A stretch of 64,000 bases of DNA from Zhengitettix transpicula (lineage: Eukaryota > Arthropoda > Insecta > Orthoptera > Tetrigidae): positions 10,062,001 to 10,126,000 of the forward strand of contig CM073596.1 of NCBI GenBank assembly GCA_037074705.1, written 5' to 3'. The notes beneath the pieces are model-generated. The model searched no databases. It was given only the letters and a program-made list of their open reading frames with translations, and was not told where the DNA came from. The first letter of the stretch is position 1. Each line of letters starts with the position of its first letter. Below, piece after piece: positions 23,701 to 47,158 of the stretch. The position numbers and the translations under genes were made by a program.

Positions 23701-26700
23701 CAGAATTAATTGACAGTAACACTTGTAATAAATGTTGAAGTGATAGGATTAGATCCTTTAATACGATAAACAGATTATGGTAAAGTCTTAATTATAATTA
23801 AAATAGTCAAGACAAACTTAATTTTGATTTGTTATTCTTACGACTTCTCTACATCAACAGTTAACAGATTATTTCCAGCAATTTTTGTCCTTTCATGTAG
23901 ATAGTTTTGTTCAACCTCTTGAATATTTTTTTTATGTTCTCAAATCACCAACCCACTCATATGTAAACATTAACAGCTTTAATTTATAATATTATGTACA
24001 ATGAATATGGAGAATAAATTTTCATGATGTATATAAGTTGCAGTATAGATAACATTGCAAATTATTCCATGCATTACTTGTATTGAATGATTCGTTTCCA
24101 ATAAAACCCGGAAGGTCAACTAGGATGAGGTCAATGCACTAACCCAGAGAATACAGAAATTAACCCTTGTTCTCAAGGATTGTGAAGGAACAATAAACAA
24201 TCTGCAGTCTCCAAACATATTATCATTTCAAAACAGTCATTTCATTGGCAAAATGATAAGATTTTACATATTGACACCAGGTACCATTACAGAATTACTT
24301 CATAAATGCTTCATATTAAATCCAACAATTAATGTATAAACTGATATTATATAACTCAACAATAGCTATGATCCCATATTGTTAAACTAACCCTCCTGCT
24401 TTTCCATTGTTGTTGCATTTTGTTTCGCTTTTGAGTTTGTTAACTGTAAAGTATGATTGTGTTGCTCCAGGCTCTCATGTTTTCACAAACGCCTGACAAA
24501 AAGGACAAAGATCCCAGAAACGTTGTGTGGTATTTATATCACTTAACTCTGTCTGTATCTAGCTATTTCATCTAATTATTAATAAATGTTACCTTTCACA
24601 TCCTGTATCTCTAAACTTTTCCTTTCAAGAGAAAACTTTGCAGCCAGTTTGCTTTTATTTTTATGACCCACAAAAGATTCACACACTTCATTTGTCATTT
24701 CATTATGTAAGGTTTGCTGAGAACTTGACAAACACGAATCAATATCTGTGTGACAAGGATTATCAGCCGACTGAGGCCTTCTGCAATCTCTCAAATCATT
24801 TATTGTAATGTTGACCTGAAAAAACAAAAACAATTATTTGTGCAAATGCCAGTTGAAAAAATACTTCAGTCAACAATATTTAATTATATTTATTTTGATC
24901 AGACATCAAATTGAATAAAAAGACACAGATAAACTCGCCAACATGTCAGAAATAATTTAGTAAAATAAAAATGATAGTAAATAAACTTCAGCCAATTTTA
25001 AGTCAGAAAAAAATGAAAAATTGATTAAATAAAAATGTTTGATCACTTAATTAGCGACCTCATCAGGTTCCAATTTAAAACTACAAAAAGAGCAAAAGAA
25101 TTACAATGATTAGAATAACAATTTTCAAATTTTTCTTAAAATAATTATTTTAATCATTGTAATTCCTTTGTTCTTTTTGTAGTTTTAAATTGGAACCTGA
25201 TGAGGTCGCTAATTAAGCAATGAAGCATTGTTAATTTAATAAATTCTCCTTTTTTTGTGACTAAAAATTGGCTGAAGTTTATTTATTTGTTTTCTCATTA
25301 GTCAGTATACATATTTATATATATCACTATTAAAAATGACAATGTTGTCCCTTATCTTCCAACTTCCCTAGGAGCAAAAGTAGAAGAATTCTACAAGTAT
25401 GAATATAAATTATTTCCTGTAATTTCAATAAATGATATATTTCTAAAAGTGTGTGCTATTCATGAGATTAATATGACTGTTTATGAAAGAAAGTCAAACA
25501 CAAGTCTGAATTTTCACCTTTCTGATATGTTCATACATATTAAAAAATATGTTAACATTGAAACAAATAGGATTAAACTAAATACTAATAATTTACAAAT
25601 AATATAATTATTCACATTTGTTGATATACGTTCATACAGTTTTTGGATTAAATGAAAAGTGTCACCTAGTGTTTTCTGTATAATATTGTTTTATGTTTCA
25701 ATGTAACAAATTATTACCTGAAACAATATAATAAATTAAACAAAAATTAATAAGATATTGTCATTGATTGATTACATTTTTTTTAATATTTCAGGTACAC
25801 ACATACACGATAATCTAATTTTATAATTGCAAGGTGAAATATTTTCACTACATAAATAATAAACTTATTACAATGATCTATCTTTTCTTCAATTCTGATT
25901 TGTGATAGACATCTCAACTTTTTTTTCTGGATTATAAAACTATATACCTGGTTTCCTAAGGCAGGCATTGCAGACATTGGTCTCTTAGGACGAAACTTTT
26001 TCACAGACATCGATCTTGTGCTTGCTCGTCCACTCATATTTCTTGGTCGTTCATATAAATTTACCTACAACATGGTAAACACAAAGGTATCTATTTAGCA
26101 AATAAATGACATGTAGAGCTGATTATTTAAATTTTAAATAACATATTTTCAGATAGTAGTAAAATAATTTGTCAATTAATATTTCTATTATAATTTTTTC
26201 AGTATCTTTATAATTATTTCAATATCTTAATATTAAAATAAGAATCACATTTGGCAGATCTTATTAAAATATTAAACATAAGCTGAACACTGCATGTTGT
26301 AAAAGCAAAAGGTATTGAACCAAAAGCTATCCATCCACTGCTTGGAAGGAAACAGTTTACTTTGTTTTTTCATTGTTTTAAAATTATCACATTTATAAAT
26401 TATGCCAATTGTGCAACTCTTCAATGTGGGAAAGAAAACTGTGGTAATGACAAGCAAAAATTTATTCTAATAAATAAAAATGGTTGGATGTGTGTATGTA
26501 TAGATGTGTGTGATTCACATACAATCTCAAATATGTGGAGCAATTTCAATTTGGTACATTTCACTTATAATCCAGGAACAATCACTGTGAGAGTAAGATA
26601 TCCCCGTCACCCCTACTGGTGTGGGTAGCATTTAAGAATAACGTTAAAACAAATAAATAAACAAACAGCCTTGACTCAGAAAATTATGTCTATTAACAAA

Positions 26701-28447
26701 AAATTAAATATACAGACATTTCATCTTCATATTGAACAATTTTCTATATAAATCAACTGCAGTTCTGATATCATATATGTCATATAGATTATGACTCATG
26801 TGAAAATAATAAAAATATTAGTCAACCTTCAAAGGGAGATAGCAAAATATGAAATATTATGACTTCTAATAACATTAATTCTAAACTTAGAATTATTTGT
26901 TGTTGTTTTTTTTTTTTTAAAAAAGATTTTAATACAAAGAAAAATGTATTCAGTTATTTTAACACAATTATTTAGAACAAATTAGATTGACATTTCAATA
27001 AATTTATTATTTACCTGTGACCCTTGCAGTTGTAAATTAATATTTTCTTTCTCTCTCATTTGAGTTTCAGTTACTCGTGGAGGAGTGCTACCTAAAATTG
27101 ACAGTAAAACTAATTAGAATTAAAGTTAAACATTCCATATATATATATATATATACTGCTACAGTGGGGGTGTGGAGTAGAGTTTGTTTTAACATTGTAA
27201 TTTAAAATAACCTTAATGGATAAGTAAATTGGCAATTAATTGAAGAAGAAGAAAAATATATTATGCCTGAATAAGCTTTACCTTAAGCTGGAGATTTGTG
27301 AAATGAATATTACAGCAGTGGACGTTAAATAGCATTAAAGTATTAAATTAAATCTTACTGAAATTGTAATATGTTTGGATATTTCATCACTGTAGCTATA
27401 TAAATGCCTCCTATTAAGTACAATGAATATTACCTTTAAAATTAAATCAAATTGCTTATCACGAAGAGATGTATATCCTTCAAATATTACTATGGCTGGT
27501 GAGCCAGGTTTCAAATGGTCAGTCGTTGGCGATGTAAAGTTAGAAATTTAGTTTTTGTCCACGTCTGCCATATTTATTAAAAACGGAAAATAAATGTTTA
27601 CGTATTCATATGTTTTTCTTACTATCCTTGCCAAATAAAAATTGCGAAGGGAGTGTTTAATAAGTTTAAAATTAGCTCAGCTTTCAATTAGATGTGTTTG
27701 TAATTGTAAATACTAATGAAAAATATTCAAACTATATACGAAATGGAATGTAATACATTTTCAGATTAATACTTCACATTATTAGCGGTAATTTTGACTC
27801 CATAGAGAATAATGAATAAGAGAGCCAATTCAGACAAAAAAGTTATAATATAAATACCACACTATTTTGTCTGAATTGGCTATCTTTCTTAATCATTATT
27901 TTCAATCTGGCGTAAATTTTTACTTTTTTACCATAGAGAATAAATAAAAGTTTTATTAAAGGATAACGGGAAACAATGCTTCGTGTGTTTCGAATATGAA
28001 TTTATTACTACAGCAAATGGTATTCATACAAGCAGCATCTTTTTTTCAGACGTACGTCTATTAAATGATAGTAACAATGCAATAAAAGAAGGTTGAGCTT
28101 TTAATTCTCGTTAAGTTTTTCGCGCGAGTTGTATCATTGAATGGAGTACGTAAACCCCGCCAGAATATAGTGCGCTGGCGCAAACGTCCTTTACGACAAC
28201 AAAAATAAAATCAACTTCATTCATCCATCACTAGCAATTCGGCATCACTCTAGTAAGCACAACAATTTAACTAAATATAGGCATATTGAATATGGTCCGT
28301 CATGGTAAGTTACGTTGTGATCAGGACTATGTCCTGTATTTATAAAAATAAACACTGGTCACATATGATTCACAATTAAACTAACAACAAATTACTTCGA
28401 TAACCAGAAAATCAGAAGCAGAAAAGAGAAGTAAGACTACCTTCCAT
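14796..28447 (-). CDS. CEP131: CEP131 (AZI1/dilatory-like) centriolar-satellite protein
   Basis: Coiled-coil protein of centriolar satellites and the cilium base, needed for cilium formation. Sixteen exons in transcript order: 28441-28447, 27015-27091, 25948-26064, 24593-24815, 22292-22960, 21905-22027, 20438-20537, 19305-19436, 17899-18136, 17270-17473, 16644-16861, 16013-16238, 15707-15930, 15387-15558, 15004-15221, 14796-14928; 3081 nt, 1026 aa. The N-terminal half is low-complexity, Ser/Glu-rich. The C-terminal half is continuous coiled coil with family landmarks: GKLKDILTFL, FIDQLINEKKSLTEKCES, TKKIKEMTVKGLEPE, RDREIELIIHRFEEE and STERANMKEIIRDEF. Length is close to human CEP131 (about 1083 aa). 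I found no IQ motif. The intron 15559-15706 uses a GC donor. The 7-nt first coding exon is inferred from phase only; the next in-frame ATG is at 27059-27057. Confidence 0.93.
16405..16562. repeat. Inverted repeat in CEP131 intron
   Basis: Arms near 16428-16461 (AGAGTTCTTAGATTTTAGCC) and 16512-16548 (complement of AGAGTTCCTGGATTTCACCC) pair with a short spacer. GTCTGCAGT/AACTGCAG extends the pairing. It lies between exons 16013-16238 and 16644-16861. It resembles a small fold-back element. Confidence 0.55.
18283..18422. repeat. Palindrome-bearing repeat in CEP131 intron
   Basis: ACATATACAGTT occurs twice as a direct repeat (about 18283 and 18409). Between them is the near-palindrome GAGTTTACCCAGCTGGAAAC plus TC. 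Similar words (GGTTGGAAACTCGAG) occur near 32746, so this may be a fragment of a dispersed repeat. Confidence 0.4.
20211..20272. repeat. Short near-perfect hairpin
   Basis: Arms of about 28 bp: ATTCAACAATTTTAAGCTGT then ACCTAAC at 20211-20238, and the complement at 20245-20272 with two mismatches and a loop of about 6 bp. It lies in CEP131 intron 19437-20437 and has no gene content. Confidence 0.85.
21366..21640 (-). pseudogene. Coding-like relic in CEP131 intron, family unknown
   Basis: On the minus strand, 21511-21377 reads as 44 codons from ATG to TAG with protein-like composition (MTVFIRKYFLEDWHRL near the start, VKGPVDELQFI at the end). Directly upstream in the same frame, separated by one TAG, is a further open stretch containing HTTVFVVACVQDHSIGGR. 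The local base composition is less AT-rich than the surrounding intron. It looks like a decayed coding fragment (processed copy or element ORF). A real terminal exon using the AG just before the ATG cannot be excluded. I do not recognise the family. Confidence 0.4.
23034..23268. repeat. Fold-back repeat, family B copy 1
   Basis: Outer arms AACAACAGCCAATTTGAGGT (from about 23040) and the complement of AACACCAGCCAATTTGAAGT (23229-23254). Each arm is followed inward by TCAG and an A-rich run. The spacer repeats GCTAACTTTG / CAAAGTTAGC, an inner inverted pair. It lies in CEP131 intron 22961-24592. A second copy is at 24976-25289. Confidence 0.75.
24470..24585. repeat. Fold-back family A, single arm
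   Basis: Contains the family A core: GCCTGACAAAAAGGACAAAG, then ATCCCAGAAACGTTGTGTGG and TATTTATATCACTTA. It is one arm only, directly beside CEP131 exon 24593-24815. Full two-arm copies are at 31573-31805, 32401-32607, 36310-36600 and 60102-60355. Confidence 0.6.
24976..25289. repeat. Nested fold-back repeat, family B copy 2
   Basis: The outer arms at 24976-25015 and 25249-25289 share AAACTTCAGCCAATTTTAAG and its complement. The inner arms at 25046-25112 and 25151-25217 (about 67 bp, nearly perfect) carry GCGACCTCATCAGGTTCC. The loop is about 38 bp. The whole would fold into a long two-part hairpin. It lies in CEP131 intron 24816-25947 and has no ORF, consistent with a non-autonomous fold-back element. 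Confidence 0.85.
27434..27572 (-). other. Exon-like open stretch in CEP131 intron 2
   Basis: The minus strand begins ATGGCAGACGTGGACAAAAA, hits TAA at codon 8, then stays open for about 38 codons (KPGSPAIVIFEGYTSLRDKQ) to a good donor, AAAG|GTAATA, at about 27434. Its exit phase (0) does not fit exon 27015-27091, but would fit a splice to exon 25948-26064. It could be an alternative or decayed exon, or chance. Confidence 0.25.
27806..27904. repeat. Small inverted repeat
   Basis: Arms AAGAGAGCCAATTCAGACAA near 27818-27840 and the complement near 27866-27893, with a spacer of about 25 bp. It looks like a miniature inverted-repeat element. It lies in the intron between the first and second modelled CEP131 exons. 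Confidence 0.75.
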
Positions 28448-29214
28448 GACATCTTGTCACACGCACACGAGAGACTTGTCGTAAGTTGTCCGTGTTTCCA
28501 GTTTGTTTGGAAACAATCCTGTTAACTACAACAAGCAGTTTCATGTACAGCGCTATCTGCATATAAATTCCAAACCAAATCAATAAACGAAACGCGATAT
28601 CGGTGATGTTGTTTGAATGCAGTCAGTCAGGTTTTATACGTTATGAGATAGAGTTTTGTATTCAAGCCAAAATGTATGCATATTTCTTACCGGACAAATG
28701 TGTGCGAGTAACCTGTCACAAGCTATATAACTCGCAAATGATACAATAATACATTTGTTTTTGCGCATTGTGATCAGCTGATATTTACGTTTGTCATTTG
28801 TCTGTTTTCACAAAGATGCCGAGATTGCGCAGTTTCGTGGCGAAGCGTATGAAGACACACTGTAATGGGAAACCCTCCACTTGCAGACGTCGCTATTACC
28901 GAAATTTTGAATGACCGATGGTGTTTCGAGGCAATTGCCGCTAAGAGTGTGATTGTAATATTTTTTTTAAACGAGCATCTTTTAGAATCAGCGGCTAGAT
29001 AATTGTTTACCGAAGTTTCATGCTTCTTTTTTAAGCGGATGCATATAAAATGTATGTGCATTGACTGTTGGAGAGTGAGGTAGCCATCTTGCTTACGAAC
29101 AAAGCTTCAGCTGTAAAGAATATATTAAAATACTAGTTATTAATTTTCACGTTGTGTTATTCACTAGTATATTTGGACTATGCACGAAATATCGACCCCT
29201 ATGTTTACATAGCC
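28448..29214. promoter_or_regulatory. Shared CEP131/CNOT3 promoter region
   Basis: The 767 bp between the modelled CEP131 start (minus, 28447) and the CNOT3 start (plus, 29215) separate two divergent genes. Sequence here and just to the left (from about 28100) is visibly richer in CpG than the AT-rich surroundings, as expected for a broad housekeeping promoter. No TATA box was assigned. Both 5'UTRs must lie inside it. Confidence 0.5.
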
Positions 29215-41612
<12,398 letters not shown>

Positions 41613-44600
41613 AATGGCAGAGTCTACCAAAGTGGGATTTCGTTTTCCCTCTTCTGGAGACATCCACAAGTGATATTGTATAGAACATCTTTTTTTCTGT
41701 CTCACTTCTGGTTTGATGGGTTTGTGAATCCCACCATGAATCTGTTGGGGCGAGAAAAGACATTGTGATTTTGGTACAGGTTATCGTTATTTTTTTGTTC
41801 TCTCATAAATTAAAAGCATCAGAGTGCAAGTATGAAGTCTGGTGGTGCTAAGAAGATCTCTCAATGTTGTGACTGGGAGTGTCCTAAACAACAAGAACAG
41901 TGGTGGTGAATTTTCATTATGCGATTTCCTTTCGTTTCCTAAGATCTTGTGGTGGTGCAACTTAAAAGCAAAACAAAAACAATGTCACGTTCCAAGCTGT
42001 AAACCCCCCAGTACAAATAGTAACTAGGACTGTACGCTTCGATTTTCGGAGCCTGTGGCCTCTGCATTCTCCATGGAGGCTTCGCTTGCGTGCAAAGTAC
42101 TTGTTGTGTTAGTTTTTACTTTTGTATAAATGCAAAAAAAGGATATAAAGTGATTATCTGTACAGAACTTTGTAGAATATTAAATAATAATTATTGATGA
42201 ACTATATGGATTAAATTTTATTATTTTGCACGTCGATATTTTACTAGAAGCTGGGCAGAATGCAAGAGGCCAAGGTATATGGTTAGTGGGTGCTTGCTCA
42301 GTTGAAGTGATTTCAATTTTAAATAGCAGCTGGATGTTCAGGGAATTTCATAACAAAGTTATTGTTAACAAAATGAAAAGAACAAAAAAATATATACTAT
42401 AAATATAAACCAAATGCCTATATTGGACCAGAAATATTTTTTGTTTCAGATAGGCATTATGTTGCATCTACCTGGGACCCAACCCATGTTAAAGTACAAC
42501 TTGTGAAACATTTTAAATTCGTAAAACCTACTCATTGGTATTGTACCATTACTTTATTGAATACATCATCTTTAGCTTTTAACATGGGTCTCCCAAAAAC
42601 CAACAAAAAGATTGTTTCATTTCTATAATTAAAGTCATCTGAAGATGTTTGAAACATTGAAAATAAGTTCCAAGCGATTTAGAATGTGCCCATTCAAGTC
42701 ACACAGTTATGCTTTGCATTTAATTTTTTTATCTGTCAAACACTCCCAGAGTTGACTCTGGAAAAAATATGGCATTTACGCTGATACAGTACATATTGCA
42801 GTGAAACACCGTGTCAATGATTGTTAAAATAGTTTACTCAATCTTTGGCAAGAAAATTGGTTTCTAAATTAAACCTATAATATTTACAACTTCAAATTGT
42901 TGATTTTCACATTTCATGCTGGTCATGAATTGCCTGTGATCTTGCCTTGTAACAGTTGTCCAAAAATAGTATCAAAATTAAACAACTACAGACTACCCCA
43001 GTGATAATTCCCATAATTAATTGAAACTTTGAACCTAAGACTTGATCATTTTATCACAATAAATGGCTGACATGTGGGTTGGACCCATTGGAGGCAATAT
43101 TCTTATTAAAATGGGATGATCTCAAAACTGCTTCCTTGGTTCCACATTTTACATTATACTTTTTTTATTTATTTTACATTTTTCCGACCTTCTGTATCAG
43201 AATTGAGTATTTCACACATCGCAATTTTAATGAGTCTTTCTCAGCATATAAATACTGTATTATAGAAACACATGTGATGTAAAAATGTCTTATATACAAA
43301 TATATGTTTTTTTATTTGTTATAAAAAAAGTTAAAACTACTACAAAATATAAAAAATGCTAATGCATTTTTGTGCATGTATTAAATTATATTTTTAATTT
43401 AAAATCAAAAATTCATGTTAATGGGTTTATTACCTTTAATAATATCCTTTGCTGATGGAAGTTACATTGCCTAAGTTTGTAATCTTCATTGGTGGGATCC
43501 CAGGCATTTGGCCCCATCCACTTTACTGGTTTAAATTTTATTTGATAAATTTTATGCTGGAAAAACTGATCATACATGCCTAAGATTAATTTGAAATAAT
43601 TTTAATGTGTTCCAAATTTTGTTTATAACATCTGTATTATTTATTAGTGAAATATTTTTAATGTTATTATTTAAAATTTATATTGTTGAGTGATCAAATA
43701 TTTATATTTTGTGATGAGCTTTTCCAGCCTTTTGTCGATTCAGATTTAGCATTGTTCCCGGCATGTCGGAGATTGTCATGTCAAAGACGTTGCCATTGCA
43801 AAGTTTGGTGTATCCTGTTGTTATGTTTGCTGTGATCCGCTCCTTAATGTGCCTGAAAAAGTGGAGGAGAAAGCAAACACATTGGTCCTGCTGGGCCGGG
43901 TTATATTTTCTACACAGAGGAAGTCATTTCATTTTCATTCATTGTATCATCCTCACCTGGTGATCTGAAATTTGTCATAGTACGAATAAGCATTTTGGAG
44001 AAAATCTCACTCATTCCCATTTCCGGTTCCACCATAACTCTAGTAAGGGACGTCATTCACTCGGCACCTTAGATCTCAGCTCACATTTTCTCGTAGCTGA
44101 AAGACTGAAATACGGTGTTCAAAGACTGATATGTGTAGTCATTATTTCCATTTATATTTACTCTATATCAACGGAGGGACAGTTTGCGTTGTCTGAATTT
44201 CACAAAATTTGTGTTACCTTGCGGTGTTTTGGATTATGAAAAAGTTTTGAGTTTATTATTGAAGACATTTGTGGAACAATGCTACTTTGGATTGTGTATT
44301 TGGTAAAATTAAAATTGATGAATTCTAAATTAACTTTTCAAGGCAAAGTGCAATGAGAGAAAAATGAAAGAATGCAAAAAAAATGATAACCTGAGGCAAA
44401 ATACAATGGTTTTTGTCAGTGTAACACGGGCTTTCATTGTCATACTGAATGACACATTCCTTGACCCTTCCATCGAACAATAACCATAATTTTGTTTTTA
44501 ATAAATATCTATGCAATGAATATTAGAATGTCTTATGATGGTCCAAAATAACTCTTCCCAAATTGAGGGTTCATTCTTCCCTTGGATAGATATGTTTATT

Positions 44601-47158
44601 TTAACAAAATACAAATTTGCAGCTTAAAGTTGTTTAATTATAAGCGTTTTTAGGGGGGGGGGATATGTACTTTGGTTTTCCTGTACTTTGAAGTTACAAT
44701 GTGGATGTTTGTATAATCAATATTGAAATTTTGTAATTTAAACCATCGGGGATTGTCATTCTTTTAGTGAGGTTTCTCAGGGTTTAAAAGAATTGCCAAT
44801 AGCACAGTTCAATCGGTGATTGTGATTGGGTTACTACTACATAATAGATATATCTAGTAAATTATTTTTCTATCTATTGGCACAAATGCCTTGATGTATA
44901 TAACAGAAAAGTGATAAATTAATAATTCTTTATAATTGCAATTAGCAGTTACAAAATTGTGGATAAATTTATGGAAGATTCTCTATTAGTTATTCCATCT
45001 ATAGTTTAATGTTATTTGCACATACAAGGCAATTAAGTTAACCTCACGGGTAGAAGTTACAGTTATTTAGGGAAAAGCTTTTGTGACAGTGATGTGTGTT
45101 TAATGAGAGTTGTTGCTGATAAAATACTGGAGTCAGATTTTGACATTTCTAAATCATTCCTTTTTTCTTTCCAAACCAAATATGAACTTTAAAATTAGAA
45201 TTTTATAGATTGTAGCAGTAATTGGTGAGATATTGGGATTTTATTACTCTTTAATATTATTTAATTTGAGGACTAGGAAATGAAATGATGTAGTCACTAA
45301 ACAACTAATTAATTTAATTGGAGTTTTTAGACAATTTAGTCATAACCATCCTATGCTTATCATATAATTTTATTGTCATTTTAAAAAAAAAATTATAACT
45401 GTATAAAAGTCCAATTCTATTTTAAAACAGCATTAACATCTCAAGACATGTTGCCATATCTATTGAAATGAAATTGGACATGTATACAGTTTAAAGCAAA
45501 TTAAATTATCTATAATGTTTAACAAAATTCATCAGATCATAATCTGGGAACAATTGTGACTTGTCAAGAACTTCCAATTGAATGCATTAGTATTTTGGAG
45601 ACTGTGTGATTTTAATAAATCCTAACAAACTGAAATAAATAGACCATTTTTTGTTCATTCAGTTAATGTCATATTAGGATAACTTAAAATATGAAAAGTT
45701 CTGTGGAAATATGTTTCACTATTAGAGGATAGGTATTTTACAGATGTTTTCAAGTGATAAGTAATAGCAATTATTTTATCTTGTAAACATTTTCATTTTA
45801 ACCACCCCTCTATTTTTAATTATATGTGATGTAATTTATCAGAAAATTAGTAATTACTGATATTATGAATGCCTTCTTATACTACAATTTAATATTAGTT
45901 AAAATCTTGTTCCTAGGCGAATGTGACTGATGGCCAGTAGCTGTTCTCGGTAATGTAGGGGATTTGTGGACTGATAAAATATTTAAACCAGACTCATTTC
46001 ACAATTTGTCTGTGAATTATTATTGGCGATTCCAATTGTTGAGTTGTATTATAATATTTATTCTGCAGCCAATGGTAAAGATAATGTAAATGGTTACTGT
46101 AATAGTTGAGTGTTTGTAAGATCATTCTTTGTCTTGTCTTTTTAATTATTGATTTTTTTCTTTTCATTTGTTGGTGTAGTTGCCTCAGAATCCTGGGTGA
46201 ACTTAATTTTGGAACGTTAACATGAAAGTTATTACCATATTACAAGCTATCCACTAAAAGAACACAAAAAGGAAACAATTGGACAATCTCTGTTACTACT
46301 CCCACCTCATGGGTGAAGGGACTGAATTTGCGACTTAGCGGACATCGTGATTGCCATTGTTTGGCCCATAAAACGGCGGATATCAATATCGGTCGACTTC
46401 GCAATCATTTATCACCCTCCTCCACGTCGGGGGTGTTCCATTATTCAAATTAAACCAAAGTACCAGCGATTCCAAAAACGATTTATTCGGCACTAATATC
46501 GGACGTTTTCTCGTTATTTTGAAGTGTCACCCCCCACAGTGTTACTGTATCGTGCGACTTTTGTTGAAAGTTCAGTTGAAACTTTAAAAATACCGGACAG
46601 ATGATTCTTACACTGATGAAAATTTGTGCACCATCAAACATTTTATTCAAGACATGTGGGACCAATTCTCATTGCAATGGCAAATTGGTGTTTACTGTTA
46701 ATTAAAAGAAAACTAATTTTGTCCTCTTGTACTACACATTATAAATGTGTATGTTATCTAAAAATAATTATGATGAGTTGTAAACACTGATAACGTATCG
46801 TGATATTTCATCGATTCTTTGTGTATTGTCTATCCAACTTACTACAATGTTCTTATAATCGCGTTATAATTTTAGATATCGTAATTGTTGCGGTATTTGT
46901 GTTCTAAACAATCGAAATTTCACCAAGAGAAATATATTGTCAGAATGTTTTCTAAGTACTGAAGAAATTATTATAATATATATAGTTAAGTCTTTAGAAC
47001 ATATTCTATATTAATTATTTTGTTCCAGTTAATAATCGATTGGCTAAAAGAATCGCAGTTTCAAAATTTCTCATAACTGCGGTACTCAATTGTCAGCTGC
47101 TACCAACTGTGCGGATAATTGGGTGCGTGTTTTGTATATTGAGCTTTCAATCGTAGTA
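41613..47158. other. CNOT3 3'UTR and CNOT3-DDX47 spacer
   Basis: The first part is CNOT3 3'UTR. Its end is uncertain; an AATAAA lies at 43058-43063. After that no gene is recognised on either strand. The ORFs are short and lack coding composition. A G run lies near 44653. A visibly more GC-rich patch lies at about 46300-46560, and the DDX47 promoter and 5'UTR must lie in the last few hundred bases before 47159. Confidence 0.6.

Noticed and set aside
24976..25289. CRISPR-like or attachment-site structure
   Set aside because: The repeats are inverted arms and not regularly spaced direct repeats, and the region is plainly eukaryotic intron.
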